64,000 nt of DNA from Branchiostoma floridae. Taxonomy: Eukaryota; Chordata; Leptocardii; Amphioxiformes; Branchiostomatidae. Below are positions 11,920 to 25,615 of this stretch, piece after piece. The stretch is taken from NCBI RefSeq assembly GCF_000003815.2, contig NC_049991.1:18504037-18568036 (forward strand), in the 5' to 3' direction. Made by a program: the position numbers and the translations under genes. Position 1 is the first letter of the stretch. Each line of letters opens with the position of its first letter. A model generated the notes under the pieces. The model had not been told where the DNA came from and searched no databases. It saw only the letters and a program-made list of their open reading frames with translations.

Positions 11920-12770
11920 ATATTTCAGCCATAGCACGGGTATGGTGAAATATATTGCATTTGTAATTTTTCTTCTTCTTTCTTTCCCCTGTCAAATCTT
12001 CAAATCGATTCATCTCCGTCGTTCCTGGCCCGAATGACCTGAAATTTGGCACAAGCGTGATTTTGGAACAGTCTATTGTTGCGTGAGGGCGGGAGATGGC
12101 TGAAATATGCTGTATTTTCTCTCGAGCAAATGTCGGCCTTTCTAGTTTCATTTCTCTTCTGAGGCTCATTTGCAGCTCACTAATGGAGGTCAGTGCCTTG
12201 CTGTCTGAAACATCTGTCACGACTCTGTTACACAACGTGTAGAGATTTTCTAGTGGTCTGATTTCGCCTGTATAACGAGTTATTTACATGGAGGCCATTA
12301 TGCAATACCGTTGTAGGAGAGGTGGCCTATGTATCGAGCTTGGGACCTACCGTGCCACCCACTCGAGGAAACATGCCTCAAACAACCAGGAGTCTGTGAT
12401 GCATTGAAATCAGTTCTGTCAAACTTAACAAAAGGAAACAGATTATTTTTGTTTCTTCTTCTCCCAACAAATAAGAAGATAACGTTAATGACCTGGACCA
12501 GATGGCTGTCACTATGATTATTGGTAAAGTTGCAGACACCCTGTGGTGTTGGGTTACACAAACAGATACATGAATGTGCTTGACTTGGAATTAATAGAGC
12601 TGTTGGTAGGCAGGACTATGTGATGGTACATATTGTGTTTTTGCTTGAAATCCATACAGTTGCTTGTCAATTAGCAACTTTTGTATAGTGTGTTAAGTGT
12701 AGGGATATCTTAACTGACCAACTGTGCTAATTATTTGACCTGAGTTAGACAAGTAAGAAGGAGCCTCAAG
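11920..12770. other. Stretch without a recognised gene
   Basis: Two minus-strand ORFs (11918-12235 and 12298-12561) have no recognisable motif, and neither has convincing splice sites. This is the region beyond the predicted 3' end of TEX47. Confidence 0.4.
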
Positions 12771-12783
12771 TTGAAACATTTCT

Positions 12784-12789
12784 TTTATT
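12784..12789 (-). terminator. TEX47: Poly(A) signal of TEX47
   Basis: AATAAA on the minus strand lies about 515 bp after the TEX47 stop codon (13304-13306). It gives a 3' UTR of roughly 530 bp with cleavage expected near 12765. No closer canonical hexamer was noticed, but rare variants were not searched exhaustively. Confidence 0.55.
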
Positions 12790-13303
12790 ATCAAAAAATA
12801 AAGATCCATAGAGTACAAATGTGCAGATAGATGTGGAAAGTATACATAAGAAGATGTAAACTACAAGCAATTAAGATGGAAAAGTGTCACATCAAACTAG
12901 AATTTTTTGAGACAACTTTTAAATATACATCTTCAGGTAAAGAATAAAATGTACATCATTATTGGCAATATTCTTTACATCAGGTTTTCAGTTATTTGAA
13001 GCAAAAGGACTGGAAAGAAAGAATAGCCTTTATTATTTTCACTACCCAAGTAACCAAAGTTAGATCTTCATGTATATAGGCTGTCCCTCTATAAATGTGT
13101 AATGATATATCCCCACCACAAAATTTAATGACGGACAACTCATTTTCCCCAAATTTGTGAAACAAGTGTCTTTAGAAAGTAGATGTCCAAACATTCATAC
13201 TATTGATGAATAATCATCGAGAGTTTATATTGGATAGGATGCCATTTTCTATATTCATAGTTGTATGATAGAAATGTCATATATTCCTGATACAGCACGA
13301 TTA

Positions 13304-16300
13304 TCACTTCAGAGGGAAGAGTCTGTCTGCAACCGGCCACACCAGTTCTGAAAGAGGAAAAGGTATGTGTTTGCAATCAAGTAGATTACACATAATCACA
13401 CAAAACATAAAAAAACAATGTATGGAATAAAACAAAACATGACACTAGAAAAAAGACAAAAGAATAGATTGTAAAAAGATATTTGACAATAACATATAAG
13501 ATAAAACATATGTCTGTGGTATATGATTGCATGGTAGTTGTTGCGACAAGACATTACAGAAGAATTATACAAGCCACAAAACTAACAAAACAATTCTGAA
13601 AACATTAATTCTCTTCCTAATACGTTCAAATCACAAACTAAGAAAAATTTCACTCTTCAAAAACATATGTCTTCTTACTAAGCAGCCGATCCAATTTGCA
13701 GAAATTATCGGAAATGGATTTTGTGTTGTAATGTATGAATGTAATGTATAATTTCTGATGTCAAAAAAAGGACCAGTACCCACCTCCATCCAGCACAGTG
13801 TGGAAGGGTGTGTGGTACCTCTTCAGGTACTGCTGGGGACTGTCCAGCTCCAGGGATGTCAGGAGGTATCCTATCAGGTCTGAGGAATGTACAAACTTTT
13901 AAGGTAAAATAAGCATAACATGAATAACAGATATTCCTGTCTTTGGTGCTGAACACCATCCACACAACACAAAAACACACCTGTCTTAGGTGCTGAATGC
14001 TATCTATCCACAAACACACCTATCACTGGCGATTAATATCATCATCCACACACAAATGCACCTGTCCTTGGTGCTGAACACCATCCATACAAACATATCC
14101 TTGGTGCTGAACACCATCTGCACACAAACATGCCTGTCCTTGGTGCTGAACACCATCTGCACACAAACATGCCTGTCCTTGGTGCTGAACACCACCCACA
14201 TACAAACAAACATATTCTTGGTGCTGAATGCTATCTACCCACAAACACACCTATCACTGGTGACTAATATCATCATCCACACAAAAATGCACCTGTTCTT
14301 GGTGCTGAACACCATCCACACACAAACACATGTGTCCCTGGTGCTGAACACCTTCCACACACACAAACACACCTGTCCATAGTGCTGACCACCATCCACA
14401 CAGATAAGCACACCTGTCCTTGGTACTGAACACTATCCACACAAAGGCAAACATACCTGTCCTTGGTGCTGAACACCATCCACACACAAAGTGAGTGAGT
14501 GAGTGAGTGAGTGAGTGAGTGAGTGAGTGAGTGAGTGAGTGAGTGAGTGAGTGAGTGAGTGAGTGAGTGAGTGAGTGAGTGAGTGAATGAGTGAATGAGT
14601 GAAAGCAAAGAACGAATAAAATACCCACTCTCGCTCACTCACTCACATGAACTTTTCTCATGTGAAAGTAGCAATACCCCTCCTGGTAAATCAGACATCT
14701 TTTAACAATTTCTTTACCACCTTATCTTAATGATTTGTACTCACCTTGGGGTGGGAGCAGCTCTGGAACTTTTTCATGTAAAGAGTCCATGGCATTCTTC
14801 AGGTTCAGTTTGGGAGTTTTTGCCAGGTATACGCCCAACTTCAGCAGCTGGGTAAGGCACTCTGGAACCTGCGACAGATGAAACAGGAATAAATTATACT
14901 GTACATTCAATCAAATAGAGCAATAACCGTTTGGCAATCAATATCAGACTATAGTTGACATTTTGATAAATTGTCTGTAAATATAATGAAGTACAGTAAC
15001 TGATTTTGACACAAATGTTTAATGAATTTCAAGTATTCTGGAACTTCATAAACAACATAAAAGGTTTAAAAATTAGACACAGCAATATAATCAAGATGGG
15101 GTTAAATTGTTCATACGTCATACTCAACGTCAAAATTCTTTTTACAAAGATGTGTATGTGCACTCAACAACACAATCATGCATTCCATGTTATCTACATT
15201 ACAGGCTGGTGTACATCCCGTCTACTGCAGCACAATGAGAAAAGCCTTTCTACCCAAGGTCATCAAAAACTCATTTCCAACGCTATGTCCCTTGATGATC
15301 ACCTCTGCTACTAATAATCCCTTACTGCAGATGCAGGCTGAGATACTGCGGGGGCAAGACTTTGCACGAATACAAGACTTTTGTTATCGTGCTTTCAGCA
15401 GTATCTAAAGCCTCATCAAAGGTGGGCAGACATGACTTTGAATATCACCTCATACCTGCAGCAGGGACCATTTCAGATATTATTTATTTTGCAAACTTTT
15501 CAAGGGGCTGTTTCAAAACTGCTTTTGTTTCTCAAAACACTTAAATTTATACCTAAGTGGCAAAGCGTGTGATGGCTATCTATATGCCTTATCAAAACAT
15601 AAGAATTTACCTAAGAAGCTTTTTTCATGGGTGGAGGAAAGTCGTGTAAAGTGCCTTTCTAATAAACATGTTAAACCAGGAATGGCAGACATCCGCTCGC
15701 CTAGCCTTCTGATTTAACGCCATTTGATGCCAGACTTTACCTGGTTAGTACATGTCAAGACTTTGCACGAATACAAGACTTTTGTTATCGTGCAATGCAG
15801 CAGTATCTAAAGCCTCATCAGAGGTGGGCAGACATGACTTTGAATATCACCTCATACCTGCAGCAGGGACTGGTTCAAAGCTTCTTTATTTCACACACAC
15901 ACATTCAGGGGCTGTTTCAAAACTGCTTTTTCCAAAATACTCTTACCAAGAATACAAGACTTTTTGTTATCGTGCATTTCAGCAGTATCTAAAGCCTGAT
16001 TAAAAGTGAGTACTAGGGTGCAGGCATGACTTTGAATATCACCTCATACAGCAGGGACCATTTCAGATATTATTCATTTCGCAACCTTTTCAAGTGGGCT
16101 GTTTCAAAATTGCTTTTGCCCAAATTTGCGCAGCATGATATGGCTCAGATACATGTATATGCTGCCATGTTTAAGCTGTTTTGTACAGTGAGGCCTTTTC
16201 ATAAGTTATACCATAGTTAAGAAAACTAAATGGACTACAGATTATTTACAAAAATCAAATGACTATCTTACCATAAATTTAAGGTCTATTATGTCTTGCT

Positions 16301-19300
16301 ATACCTACATTTGTACATGCAGCTAAGAATTACAGAACCATTGTATTATTTTTGGCACAACTTCTGCTATATGATGATATAATTGCTCATTTGCAGTAGG
16401 TTCTATTTTCATTTACAAATTGTATGTCCTAATTGGGCCGTGATAACGTGATAGATAATATTCTCTGCGGGTGTTTGAACCTCTCTTTATTCATGAAAAG
16501 TTGGCCTGTCCAGAGAAGTAAGAAGCTGACCTGACCTAGTGTCCTGTATTCTTGACCAGTCCATATCTTACGGTACACCTCGGTTTGAGTCCTCCCGTAT
16601 AAGTAAGGCTGGTACATGCATGTACCCTGAGTGATACAGAATACACTGTGTAGCATTCTCATTTTGTATATTGCCCTATAGAATGATACAACACAGACTC
16701 ACACACACAGAAACGCACACACACACACAGACATACACACACACACAAACACACACACACACAAATAAACAAAGTCACACTGACCAGCTGTTCGACGGAC
16801 TCGTTGGTCTCGTACTTCTCGAGTCGTGAGGCGGGCAGGTTGAGGACACGGTGGCTCCACTGGGGGTACAGCCGTGTGGGGATGTCATGGGACATGATCA
16901 GGATTTTGGCATCACTAAGCAGGGCTCTGAGGGGGAAGAGGAGATGAGGAAAAAGATGTAAGACCACATTGGCTTACTTCCTGTGTTCTATTTCCTGAAA
17001 CTTCAATGAGATTTTGCGAGAAAATATCAAGATGAAAACACAGGGATAAGAGCTAGAGGAAAACTTCAATCTGACTATATTCACTTTCTAGAACTGCATT
17101 TATTATACTATGCCAAGTAGCAGTTAATTAAGGAACTGGGTATGATTTTGCGTCAAATTTTTATCTTTTTTATGAGTAGTTTGGCAATTAAATCAGTGTT
17201 TTCTGACATAAATAAAATACAACACGGTGTATTCCGTATCACCCTCATTCTGGCTGGTACCTTGGGCGATACAGAACACACCGTGTTGTATTCTATACAG
17301 CGTTCCCGCCAGGCATACGTCTTTACGTCTTTGGACGCATTTTTTTCTGGAAAGACGCATTCGGCTCGGCTGAATGCGTCCATAAAAAAATCTGAAAGAA
17401 AGGCTGACCTGTACCACCAGTGTACAAAATGTATCTGGAATCTTTCAAAAAATCTGTGTTTATAAGAAGGAATCCTACCTTTACAATTTATACTTCAAAT
17501 TGTTCACTTTCCGGTCATCCCAGTAGTCTGGGCATGGGGCGGAGCGCGGCACGTTTTACAACTAGCGGACCCATGTGCGACACACCCAGCCACGCGCCAG
17601 TCTGAGCTGTCCGTTGCGCAATGTAATTTTTTGTAGTCCGTGACATACATCTGACAGTCAGCATTCTCTAACACTCGTCTGGAAGAAATCTTATATAGAT
17701 TTTATATTCTGATTTTAACATGATACTTATCCTCATTTTCACGTATTTGTTAAAGATGTGTGGATAATACTAGTATTGAGCAAACAAACTGTTCTCACGC
17801 TGTGGGCAATTGATTGGCAGTCGGTATCTTTGGCAACAGGCCACCGGCGCCAAGCAGTCTAGATTGGCCACCAGGTCCAAATCCAATCATCTTAATAACC
17901 AATCAGCGTTTGATAAATGTAATGTTGTACTCTGTCATTGGTCACCGGGAAAAAAAAGTTACGGAGTATTAGGCGCACGTGACGTTGTTTTGTGATATTG
18001 GTAGCCGACCGTGTCGCCTGACAAGTTTCTTCCCTAGCTGCTAACAATTTACTATTAAAGTTTCCCCATTTATCCAAGTTAAAAAAGCGGTGCGCGGTAA
18101 ATAAGTGAAGAATCCAAAACTGTACACTTTATTTGTTATTTGCAAAATTTCTTATGTTTCAAAAAGACAAAATTTGTGGCAGAAAAGGGGCCGCAATATT
18201 GTTGTCAAGCGTCGATCGAGTCGGCTGTGCACTGGCACTGGCCTCCGTGGCACATGGCGCGGCACACCCCCCTCCCCAGACGGATCGTCGATCGCAACGC
18301 CCAGCACGTTGGGACGTCTTTCTGGCTACTGCTTCAAGGCTACACCGGCACTGATCACTACCAAAGAGGCAGCATATCGTCCTCCTTCGAGTAATGTATA
18401 ACGTTCTTCGTCTATTTAAAAAGAAATCCAGCCAAAGATTTCACGCCGAAAACGGGGTTACCTGAGGTCGCACGCTCGTGGAAAATGACGGCACGGCCTT
18501 GTAAAACCCCACCGATACGAAAATTTTGAGTAAAATCATCGGGAAAAATAGAAAAAAAAACACAAAATGTGCGTGATGGCGTCGTTATTTTATCGTCTCG
18601 GAAAACTATTTGATGCGGGAGGGCGCAACATCTATCGCACGACTCGGTAACGTTAGACCTTTTTTTATTCAATGACGGAAAAAATTGGCAAAATTTTTCC
18701 ATGGGCTGACGAACTGGCTAGAGCCCTGTTGCGAAGCATCAAAAATTTTCATGTCTGGACAAATTATACCCTGGCCAGATCACGGAAGGCCGATTCCCTG
18801 TGCTTATAGCTTTTTTTTTTTCATATAACGTATTTTTGGGGTTCGAGAGGGCGGTCGTCGATTACTGAATAACGGGAGTAAAAGAGGCAACCGACATCCA
18901 ATCTCAAGCGCATGATTTTCCTCTCAAATTGCAGGAAATTGTGTTTTAGAGGGTTTGAAAATCCAAATTTTCCCGGGGGAGCATGCCCCCGGACCCCCCT
19001 AGAAAGCGAGCGCCGCAGGCGCTCGTTTCGCGCCTCCGGCGCTCATTACCCCCCTCCCCAATATTTGGACGCATACTTTCAAGAACCTGGCGGGAACGCT
19101 GATTCTATATATACTTAGCTTACCCTTCACTCTGCTGATGTGACACCAGGTCTCGAAGAGTGGCTGTCAGCATCTCACTGGACGACTGTTAGAGACAGCA
19201 GGGGAAAGAAAGCAGAGACATAATAATTGTGCATATGCATATCATGGTATATCAAGAAATCACAGCCAAAGTCATGTGAGTTACCTTGTGTGTTACGATT

Positions 19301-22300
19301 TATATCTGTCAAGTGCTTTCAATGGTAGAGAACACAACAAAGTTTGCTATTGAAGTCTAGCGGAGAGTTGGTTTAGTTTGATATTCCATCTACATGAAGA
19401 CTTAAAACAGATCAAGCTGGAAATAACACTTTATATGATAATAACTTTTTTATTGTGTTGTCAAACCTGTTTAGCAGGGACTTCAAGAAAATGACCACAG
19501 CAAAAAGATGGCCACTATAGGCAAGATTCTTGAAGACTTTTGTCAATATGAGAAACTACCGATAATTGGCAACAAAATTATGGCCACGAGGTCAGGTGGC
19601 TATTGTATCGGTTTGACTGTACAGAGTTGTTTTATATTGATAAATGTTGTTATATTATACTATTATAATCATAACAAGTTTGAGTAACTGACCTCCACAG
19701 AGTGAATGCAGTACTGAGGGTAGATCAGCAGCAGGCCTGTGGCTGGCTCTCCCTGGTAGTGGTTATGGAGCTTCTTAAACAACTGCTCATAGTAGGCTGG
19801 AGAAACATGACAAAATAACAAAGCACAAGACTTAGTAAAGTTGATATATCTAATGGAACTTTAAACTGTATCTTTGTTATATATTTTGTCTGACCCTTAC
19901 CTTTTCACTCTTGACTTCAATGAAAAGTGGCCTGGAGGCTGATTTGAACCTCTCATGAATAAACAAAGGTTCAAACAACAAGCAAATAATTGTTCATAGG
20001 TTGGAGAAAATCACAAACAACAAAGCAGAAGGCTAACATACACATGTGCATGTACATATGTATATTAAAAATTTATTTAGGCATTATAATGAAAGAATGT
20101 ACAATCATGTAACTTGAACAACTACTTGAATGTATAAGGGGTCGTAGACTAAGTAGTACACATAAACTAAATTTTCCCAGATTTTGGGTCTACAAGACTG
20201 CATACATTTCAGACCACAATCACATGTGACATGAAAACATAATAAACACCCTGAATAGTGAGGCAAAGCTCATGCCCAAAAGAGGAACTCCAGAAACAAG
20301 ACTAACGCCTGTTTCAGCCCCACAGGCAATCACCAAGTGAACCCTCTTCAGATTTGTCTAATGGCCAGCCAGGCTTCTGAGCTTTTAACATGTTTCAAAG
20401 GCTCTAATTTGTCACGACTGCCAGTTTCTGCTGGACAGACGTTACCACATCAAACAAGAGTCTTTAATTTTCCTACTGTAGACATTCTCCTTCAAGTGTT
20501 CAGTGAGAATTGAGTGTCTGTGGAAGACATTAGAGGGAGGGGGGGGTTGGGCTTTACGTAGACAGTGATCAGCTGTAACAGTTATAATTTCAAGTTGCAG
20601 TATACATACTAGTGTAACGTTAGTTCACCTTTATCCGTAGGGTAACCTATATCCGTTGTATATAGAAATAGGGTATTTCAGGAGATCGTTAAGTCGTTGG
20701 GATGTAGTTTCACGTTGCAATATCTTGAAAAGGTGAACTAGTGTTACAAATACCTGAATATGTACAGAACTGCAGTATATATATTAAACAAGGTACGCTT
20801 TCTCAGACTCAGGTATATTGAGGAACCTTTGATCAAAAATCAGCAGCATGCACAGCTAGAATCTTGGGTGCACACAACAAGTGCATGTGTACCCAATATT
20901 TAAAGCCCCGGAATTTTGCTTGAATGTTGTAGAGAAAACAGTTATGTTGTTATTGATTTAGATGCCGGCTGCAAGTCAACACGACTCCACTCTGTGGCAA
21001 TAAAGTCTTTTACCCTGCTGAAAGGAACAGGTGAATCAACAGCAGGAGCTCATTTGCATTTTGTTTCTCGTCTAGAATCTACAAGGCCTGCTAATGTATG
21101 TAGTTTAAGTGCTCTTAAGCTATGATGATGATGATTCATATGGATAACATCTGCAAGTACAATTTTCGTCCTGTTTCGACATTCGTGACACCTGGGCATA
21201 ACCTTGATGAAAACATGTTTCTGCAAATTTAAGATGACAGATTCAACACCAAAACTAACAGCATGTGCTTTTAACAATGAGTCCCCCCAAAAAACTGAAA
21301 GCTGGAGACAGCTCAGAACTTCAAGATAGCTTAATTGAACGTCAACTTGAAGTCCAGCCTTTTCAGCCAGGTAGCGACGGTTGGGAGCAGACCAAAACTT
21401 TAACACTGGACCCTAGGCTAACCCAAAAGATAGATTATAATATCACACAACTCTAAGTTAAATGTTACATCCACATCATATACACACCTCCTAGATCTCT
21501 CTTGTCGTTCAGGTTTCCTGTCAGCCGAGCGATGTACACCAGTCGGTGGATCAGGGATTTCTGAAACACAGTAAGGAAAAATATAACTTACAGGTGGTTG
21601 CTGAGTCTCCTGGGGATTTCTAAACTGAAAGGTAACAGTGCTTGACTAAATGATATAACTCAATAAAATATCATGGTGACTATAAAAATGATAATGATAT
21701 ATATATAGATCTATATAATTTAATGGTTGATAACATTAGCCTGTTATCTTGTACATACCACCAACTTGAAGGTGATAATTGAGCACTTTGTGCATATTCA
21801 CAATTTCTAACTTGTAGTATCTAGTGCCCTGTAAGTTAATATACACATATGATTGTAGATTGTAACTTAGTAACAGATATATGCATACAGAAAAATGTGG
21901 GAAACTAAACTTTCAACATTATTATTAAGCTTTACCATGTGACCATTATTTTATGATCTTCACTTGAGACAAAAGACACCTGTTATTCTATGGTTGACTA
22001 TAATGGCATGGAAATTATGCTATCAAAAAACACAAACTGCACTTGCAGCTTTTTACTACTACACATACATTTAGGTTTTTAAATTTTAACCTATAATTAT
22101 AGTTACATGTTGTTGCTATGAATATCATTCTCTACTTTGACTTAAACATATTTTGATTTCATGAATGTTGAATAATTATTACGATTGTGAATATTGTGAC
22201 TGCATTCCAAATGAAATGTGTGCAACTATACTTTCAACATAGGTTTTGGTATGTCCGTTACATGTATGTTATGTTGTTAAGACAAAGGACAGCTATCCTA

Positions 22301-23404
22301 TAACTCCATGCCAAGGTGGCACAGAAATATGGCTATAAATGGGCTTGCTATGTCTACAGGTTGTCCCAACAAACAACCATGAACACAACCTTTGCTAAAC
22401 CTATTAGTGCCATTAGTATCATACTTCAAAAGTATACTATGATATTAATACTATGAACTGGTGAAGACATGAATAATGTATGATTGTGTATTTTGTGCCT
22501 ACATACACAATTGGAAAGTAATGTCTCTCAATGTATAATAATACCTTCAGCATAGCTTTTGCTATGTGACCATTATGTTATGATCTTAACATAAGATAAA
22601 AGACACCTGTTTTTCCATTATTGTTGTAACTAACGTTAGTTCACCTTTATCCGCGGGGTAACCTATATCCGTTGTGTTGCTAAACTCGGTAGCCAGGGAT
22701 ATCAAATCGATGGACGGTAGTTTCAAATTGTACTATTTTTTCAATATTGCAGTTTGAAACCATTATCTGTCGACTTGATATTCCTAAATACATTGTTCTT
22801 AAAAAGAATGGACAAAGGTTACCCTATGGATAAAGGTGAACTAGCGTTATAACAGCACGCTCACTAAAAAGGCTTAGCAAAAAATGTTCTTGCAGGGCTT
22901 TGCTACACTTTGGTTGTCCTGAAAAACAGCCATGAACTCTCCCACCTGTGACACAACCTCCGCTTAATCCTAAGTTGCTTATACTTAACTCTGACAGATC
23001 AAGTGCTTAAAGGGATTAGCACCTCCCAACAAAACGGCTGCCTTGGTGACTGAGGACTTACGAGATAACACCATAATACACAGATAAGACAGGGTTATTA
23101 CACCTTTGTCCTGTCCCACAGATAAGCAAACGTTATGCCCACCAACCGCAGCATTCTGCAAACATGTACCCGATGAAAACGGCACAAATTACCCGCATTA
23201 AGCTCCGAGGATTAGCTAAACGAGCCATCCTGCTCATGGCAACGCAAGAACGACTTCTCCAGAATGGCAGAAATATTTTGTACCAACCAGAATCTGTTTC
23301 TCCATCCGTTTGGTGAACTTATACTCCATAAGGCTGATTCCTCGGGAGTGCCGCGTCACCACCAAACTGTCCACCACTTCGTCTTTTTCTTTCCCGTCCG
23401 CCAT
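13304..23404 (-). CDS. TEX47: TEX47, testis-expressed protein 47-like, 8 coding exons, 253 aa
   Basis: Exons in order: 23288-23404, 21488-21560, 19693-19796, 19124-19185, 16785-16926, 14745-14868, 13784-13879, 13304-13347. All joins keep phase, and the 762 coding bases give 253 residues plus stop, the length I recall for the mammalian protein. Landmarks are HRLVYIARL (44-52), YYEQLFKKL, GLLLIYPQYCIHSVE (84-98), AKILIMSHDIPTRLYPQW (125-142) and a C-terminus ending in LVWPVADRLFPLK. The order 'LVYIAR - GLLLIY - P-R-W' follows the BLUF fold, but the flavin-contact Gln position appears to be His (inference). In vertebrates the gene is testis-linked and its molecular role is unclear. The exon-1 donor (GTTGGT) is the weakest site; two other possible first exons lie at 33.9 and 36.4 kb. 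Confidence 0.88.
13930..14490. repeat. Minisatellite in a TEX47 intron, about 13 units of about 40 bp
   Basis: Units contain 'ctgtccttggtgctgaacac' and 'catccacacacaaacac'. A longer period is also present: a block with 'atcactggcgattaatatca' appears at about 14025 and again near 14250, so the array has higher-order structure. Long open frames on both strands are by-products of the unit. Confidence 0.85.
14490..14604. repeat. (GTGA)n microsatellite, about 28 repeats
   Basis: Nearly perfect gtga repeats, degrading to 'gaat' variants at the right end. They lie directly beside the 13.9-14.5 kb minisatellite and 140 bp from the TEX47 exon at 14745-14868. All frames are open through it, giving spurious Leu-Thr-His-Ser ORFs. 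Confidence 0.95.
15355..16125. repeat. Three tandem copies of a ~180-bp intronic sequence
   Basis: The phrase 'gaatacaagacttttgttat' followed by 'agcagtatctaaagcctcat' and 'gcagacatgactttgaatat' occurs at about 15365, 15765 and 15952. Each copy ends with a 'ggctgtttcaaaactgcttt' part. A fragment of the tRNA-derived SINE body (ggaaagtcgtgtaaagtgcc) sits near 15636 between copies one and two. It is intronic to TEX47. Confidence 0.75.
16610..16773. repeat. MITE end followed by (CA)n microsatellite
   Basis: 16610-16665 has one arm of the hairpin MITE family found at 17213-17294 (gatacagaatacactgtgta). 16690-16773 is an imperfect CA/ACAC microsatellite immediately before the TEX47 exon donor at 16784. 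Confidence 0.6.
17213..17294. mobile_element. 82-bp hairpin MITE
   Basis: Arms 'atacaacacggtgtattc' and 'gaacacaccgtgttgtat' are inverted copies around a short centre. A second complete copy is at 33325-33458 and one arm lies at 16610-16665, so it is a dispersed family in this window. Confidence 0.65.
18935..19080. repeat. GC-rich palindromic repeat
   Basis: It contains 'gggggagcatgcccccgg', a near palindrome, then 'gaaagcgagcgccgcaggcg'. Related sequence is at 27840-28790 and 29925-30080, where the same motif sits beside 'tgaaatctggaccctctgaa'-type text. A dispersed repeat family of unknown class. Confidence 0.55.
19458..19622. mobile_element. Short terminal-inverted-repeat element (Tc1-like ends)
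   Basis: Left end 'tgtcaaacctgttta' and right end 'tcggtttgactgtaca' are inverted. The interior has 'gatggccactatagg' and 'tatggccacgaggtcaggtg', matching the element at 1-155. It lies in the TEX47 intron between the exons at 19124 and 19693. Confidence 0.5.
20613..20748. mobile_element. MITE with TAGTTCACCTTTATCC ends, short copy
   Basis: The left end 'tgtaacgttagttcacctt' is inverted at the right as 'aaggtgaactagtgttaca'. Same family as 22631-22850. Confidence 0.6.
22631..22850. mobile_element. MITE with TAGTTCACCTTTATCC ends, ~220 bp
   Basis: The left arm 'taacgttagttcacctttat' continues to 'ggggtaacctatatcc'. The right arm is the inverted form ('ggttaccctatggataaagg' then 'tgaactagcgtta'). 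Arms are about 35 bp with few mismatches. No coding content. Confidence 0.7.
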
Positions 23405-25600
23405 GATTCCTCCCCTTTCCGCAAAACGCACGACTAGTCGTAGGCTTCCTCTCGCCCTTGAACTTCTGCTATGCAAACTCCGAGTCTATCCACAAAGCCG
23501 AGGATTTTACGACCGTAGGCGGCCACTAAAACTCCGACAGTAAACTAGAATTAACGGCGACAGCGGTCTTTCACCGGCGCTTATCTTCATTCAAGTTGCG
23601 CGGCCAAAAGTTTGCGAAACAGGGGAGGCCAAATGTTGACGTTGCCACCCAAACTTTCCTAGCAGTCATACAACAGCAGCTTGAAGATGAGGGACACACC
23701 ACAACGTGGTTAAACAGCTGTTAGGAGGAAAGCCAGATGTTTCCCGGCAGTGCTGCAAACTGTTTCTCCCCTTCCTTGGCCACGGATGAACAAACATATG
23801 ACACAACAGTGGCAAATGGGATTTTGAAGAGCTGCGGTTGCTTATCCCGCCCTTTGTTGTCAGTGGAAGGGGAGGGGTCTATTTTTAAAGGAGAAGAAAG
23901 TTGGCTGTCACTAAATAACCTGGTGCTGTATGGGGAAGCTCTTGGGGATCATCATGGGGGTTTGGAAGCTTTAAGCTTGTTCCTAAGTGTGGGTCACAAA
24001 CACATTGTTGGACAATTTCATTTTGCAACAATGAAATATGGACAGAAACAAAACCTTTTTATTCATAGTTGTGGTATTTTTCAAGACAGAGAGAAAAGCT
24101 ATGATCAAGCCGTGCCCTTTGCGGAAAAGAAATCTATAATCACCTTTTCCTCAACTTGACCTTTTGGTGAAACTAGTCCAAATTTCTGTCTATATCCACC
24201 ATTAACACAAGGCCATAATGTATCACATATTCGTATTATAAAACATATGTTCTTCTTCATATTGATGACTTTTCTTAGAGTAATAAAAGTGGGGTTGAGT
24301 CACAAAACATTTTAAAATTGCATTATATATATAATACCAGCCAGGTTGATCCAGAATACCTCTGCCTTTCCCTTCTGACCTCATCACAAAAAAACTCGAA
24401 TTTGGGAAGTCTTTAAATTGGTCAGAATGATACCCCAAAACCCCACAAGAGCCTCTAACCAGTTAGCACAGCAAACAGCGTGGTATCCAGGCACCAGCAC
24501 AACGCGATCAATCTTTTTTATTCCCCTACAAAAGGATGCCAGCCCGCCACGCACAACAGGTTTATTGAATCTATCCAGCCAACAATGCCTCCCGTTTGCT
24601 CTGCACTGACACACACGCATAAAAGATTTATCAAGCAAGTCCCATGGGGGACATTAAACAATCCATAAATCGCAAATTGATATGAAGATAAGTGGGGGAA
24701 AATATGAGGCGCAACCTTGCCGTCATTTTGAAGGGCACTTCGGCGAACAGTAATGAGATTAAGGTTGGGGAATGTTGTAAGAAAAACATTGGACAATTTA
24801 GGAGGGAGGAAAGGGACAACATCGCTGATGATTGCGGGTGAAGGCTTTATATTTGTGAAGGGAGGCTTGTCTAATAGGGTTGGTCCCACCAAAAGTGGTG
24901 CTAAGGGCAGGAGTATGATAGCTTTGTGTTTACCATCAAAATTGGCTCAAGAGTTTCAATATTTTACTTACATCACAGTACAAGGTACATATACTGCTGC
25001 ACTGGTGATGTACTTTTAAATTATCAAATTTGTAATCATGATACTAATGGCAAACAGTTTTATCTCTGACTTTTTTTTCCTATTTTCAATTTTATCTTCT
25101 TTGTACATTTTCTAAATCACTGTTAAGTAACTTTAGGAATTATGCCAGGTTTTGATGAAACTGGCAACAATATTCAGCTGCAATAATATGACTTAATTTT
25201 TAGGACTTAATTCTTCATACACAATTAATTACATTTTTTAGATATTGTTTGTTCCTGCATTGATCCCAGAATTAACATGATTACGTATGGTCAATGGCAT
25301 CTGACATGTGTAGTACGCGTACATTGACATAGAACACTGAATTAATCTTGCCAAGCCCCACCTACAATGCCACTCCCCGTCGGATTTGACGAGGGACCGG
25401 GTAAGAATGTGCTTTGCTAACGAGGGGTGCGCTAAGCACCAAATCCATTTAGCAACCCCGTATCCCGTTACCACTCCGAACTAGAAAGGTACTTGTTCCG
25501 GGTGTGGTCTTAGTCACGGACAAACGCGGAGGGAAAAAAGGGAAAGGGAGAAAGTGGTAAAACGGTCGACCTCGTTCCAGTGGTTCAGTCTGCCTGTCTG
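23405..25600. other. Upstream region of TEX47, no firm gene
   Basis: The most open stretch is a 140-codon plus-strand ORF at 23737-24159 (starting MFPGSAANCFSP), with no domain, no homopolymer bias and no recognised family. It lies 330 bp divergent from TEX47 exon 1, so it could belong to a divergent non-coding RNA. Otherwise AT-rich sequence without recognisable features. Confidence 0.35.
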
Positions 25601-25615
25601 TGAAGGACTGAAGAC

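Noticed and set aside
14254..14642. Long minus-strand ORFs with Leu-Thr-His-Ser repeats
   Set aside because: Produced by the (GTGA)n microsatellite, which is open in every frame.
23737..24159. 140-codon plus-strand ORF next to TEX47
   Set aside because: No recognisable motif or family; its length alone is not enough in a sequence of this size. Noted only as region content.
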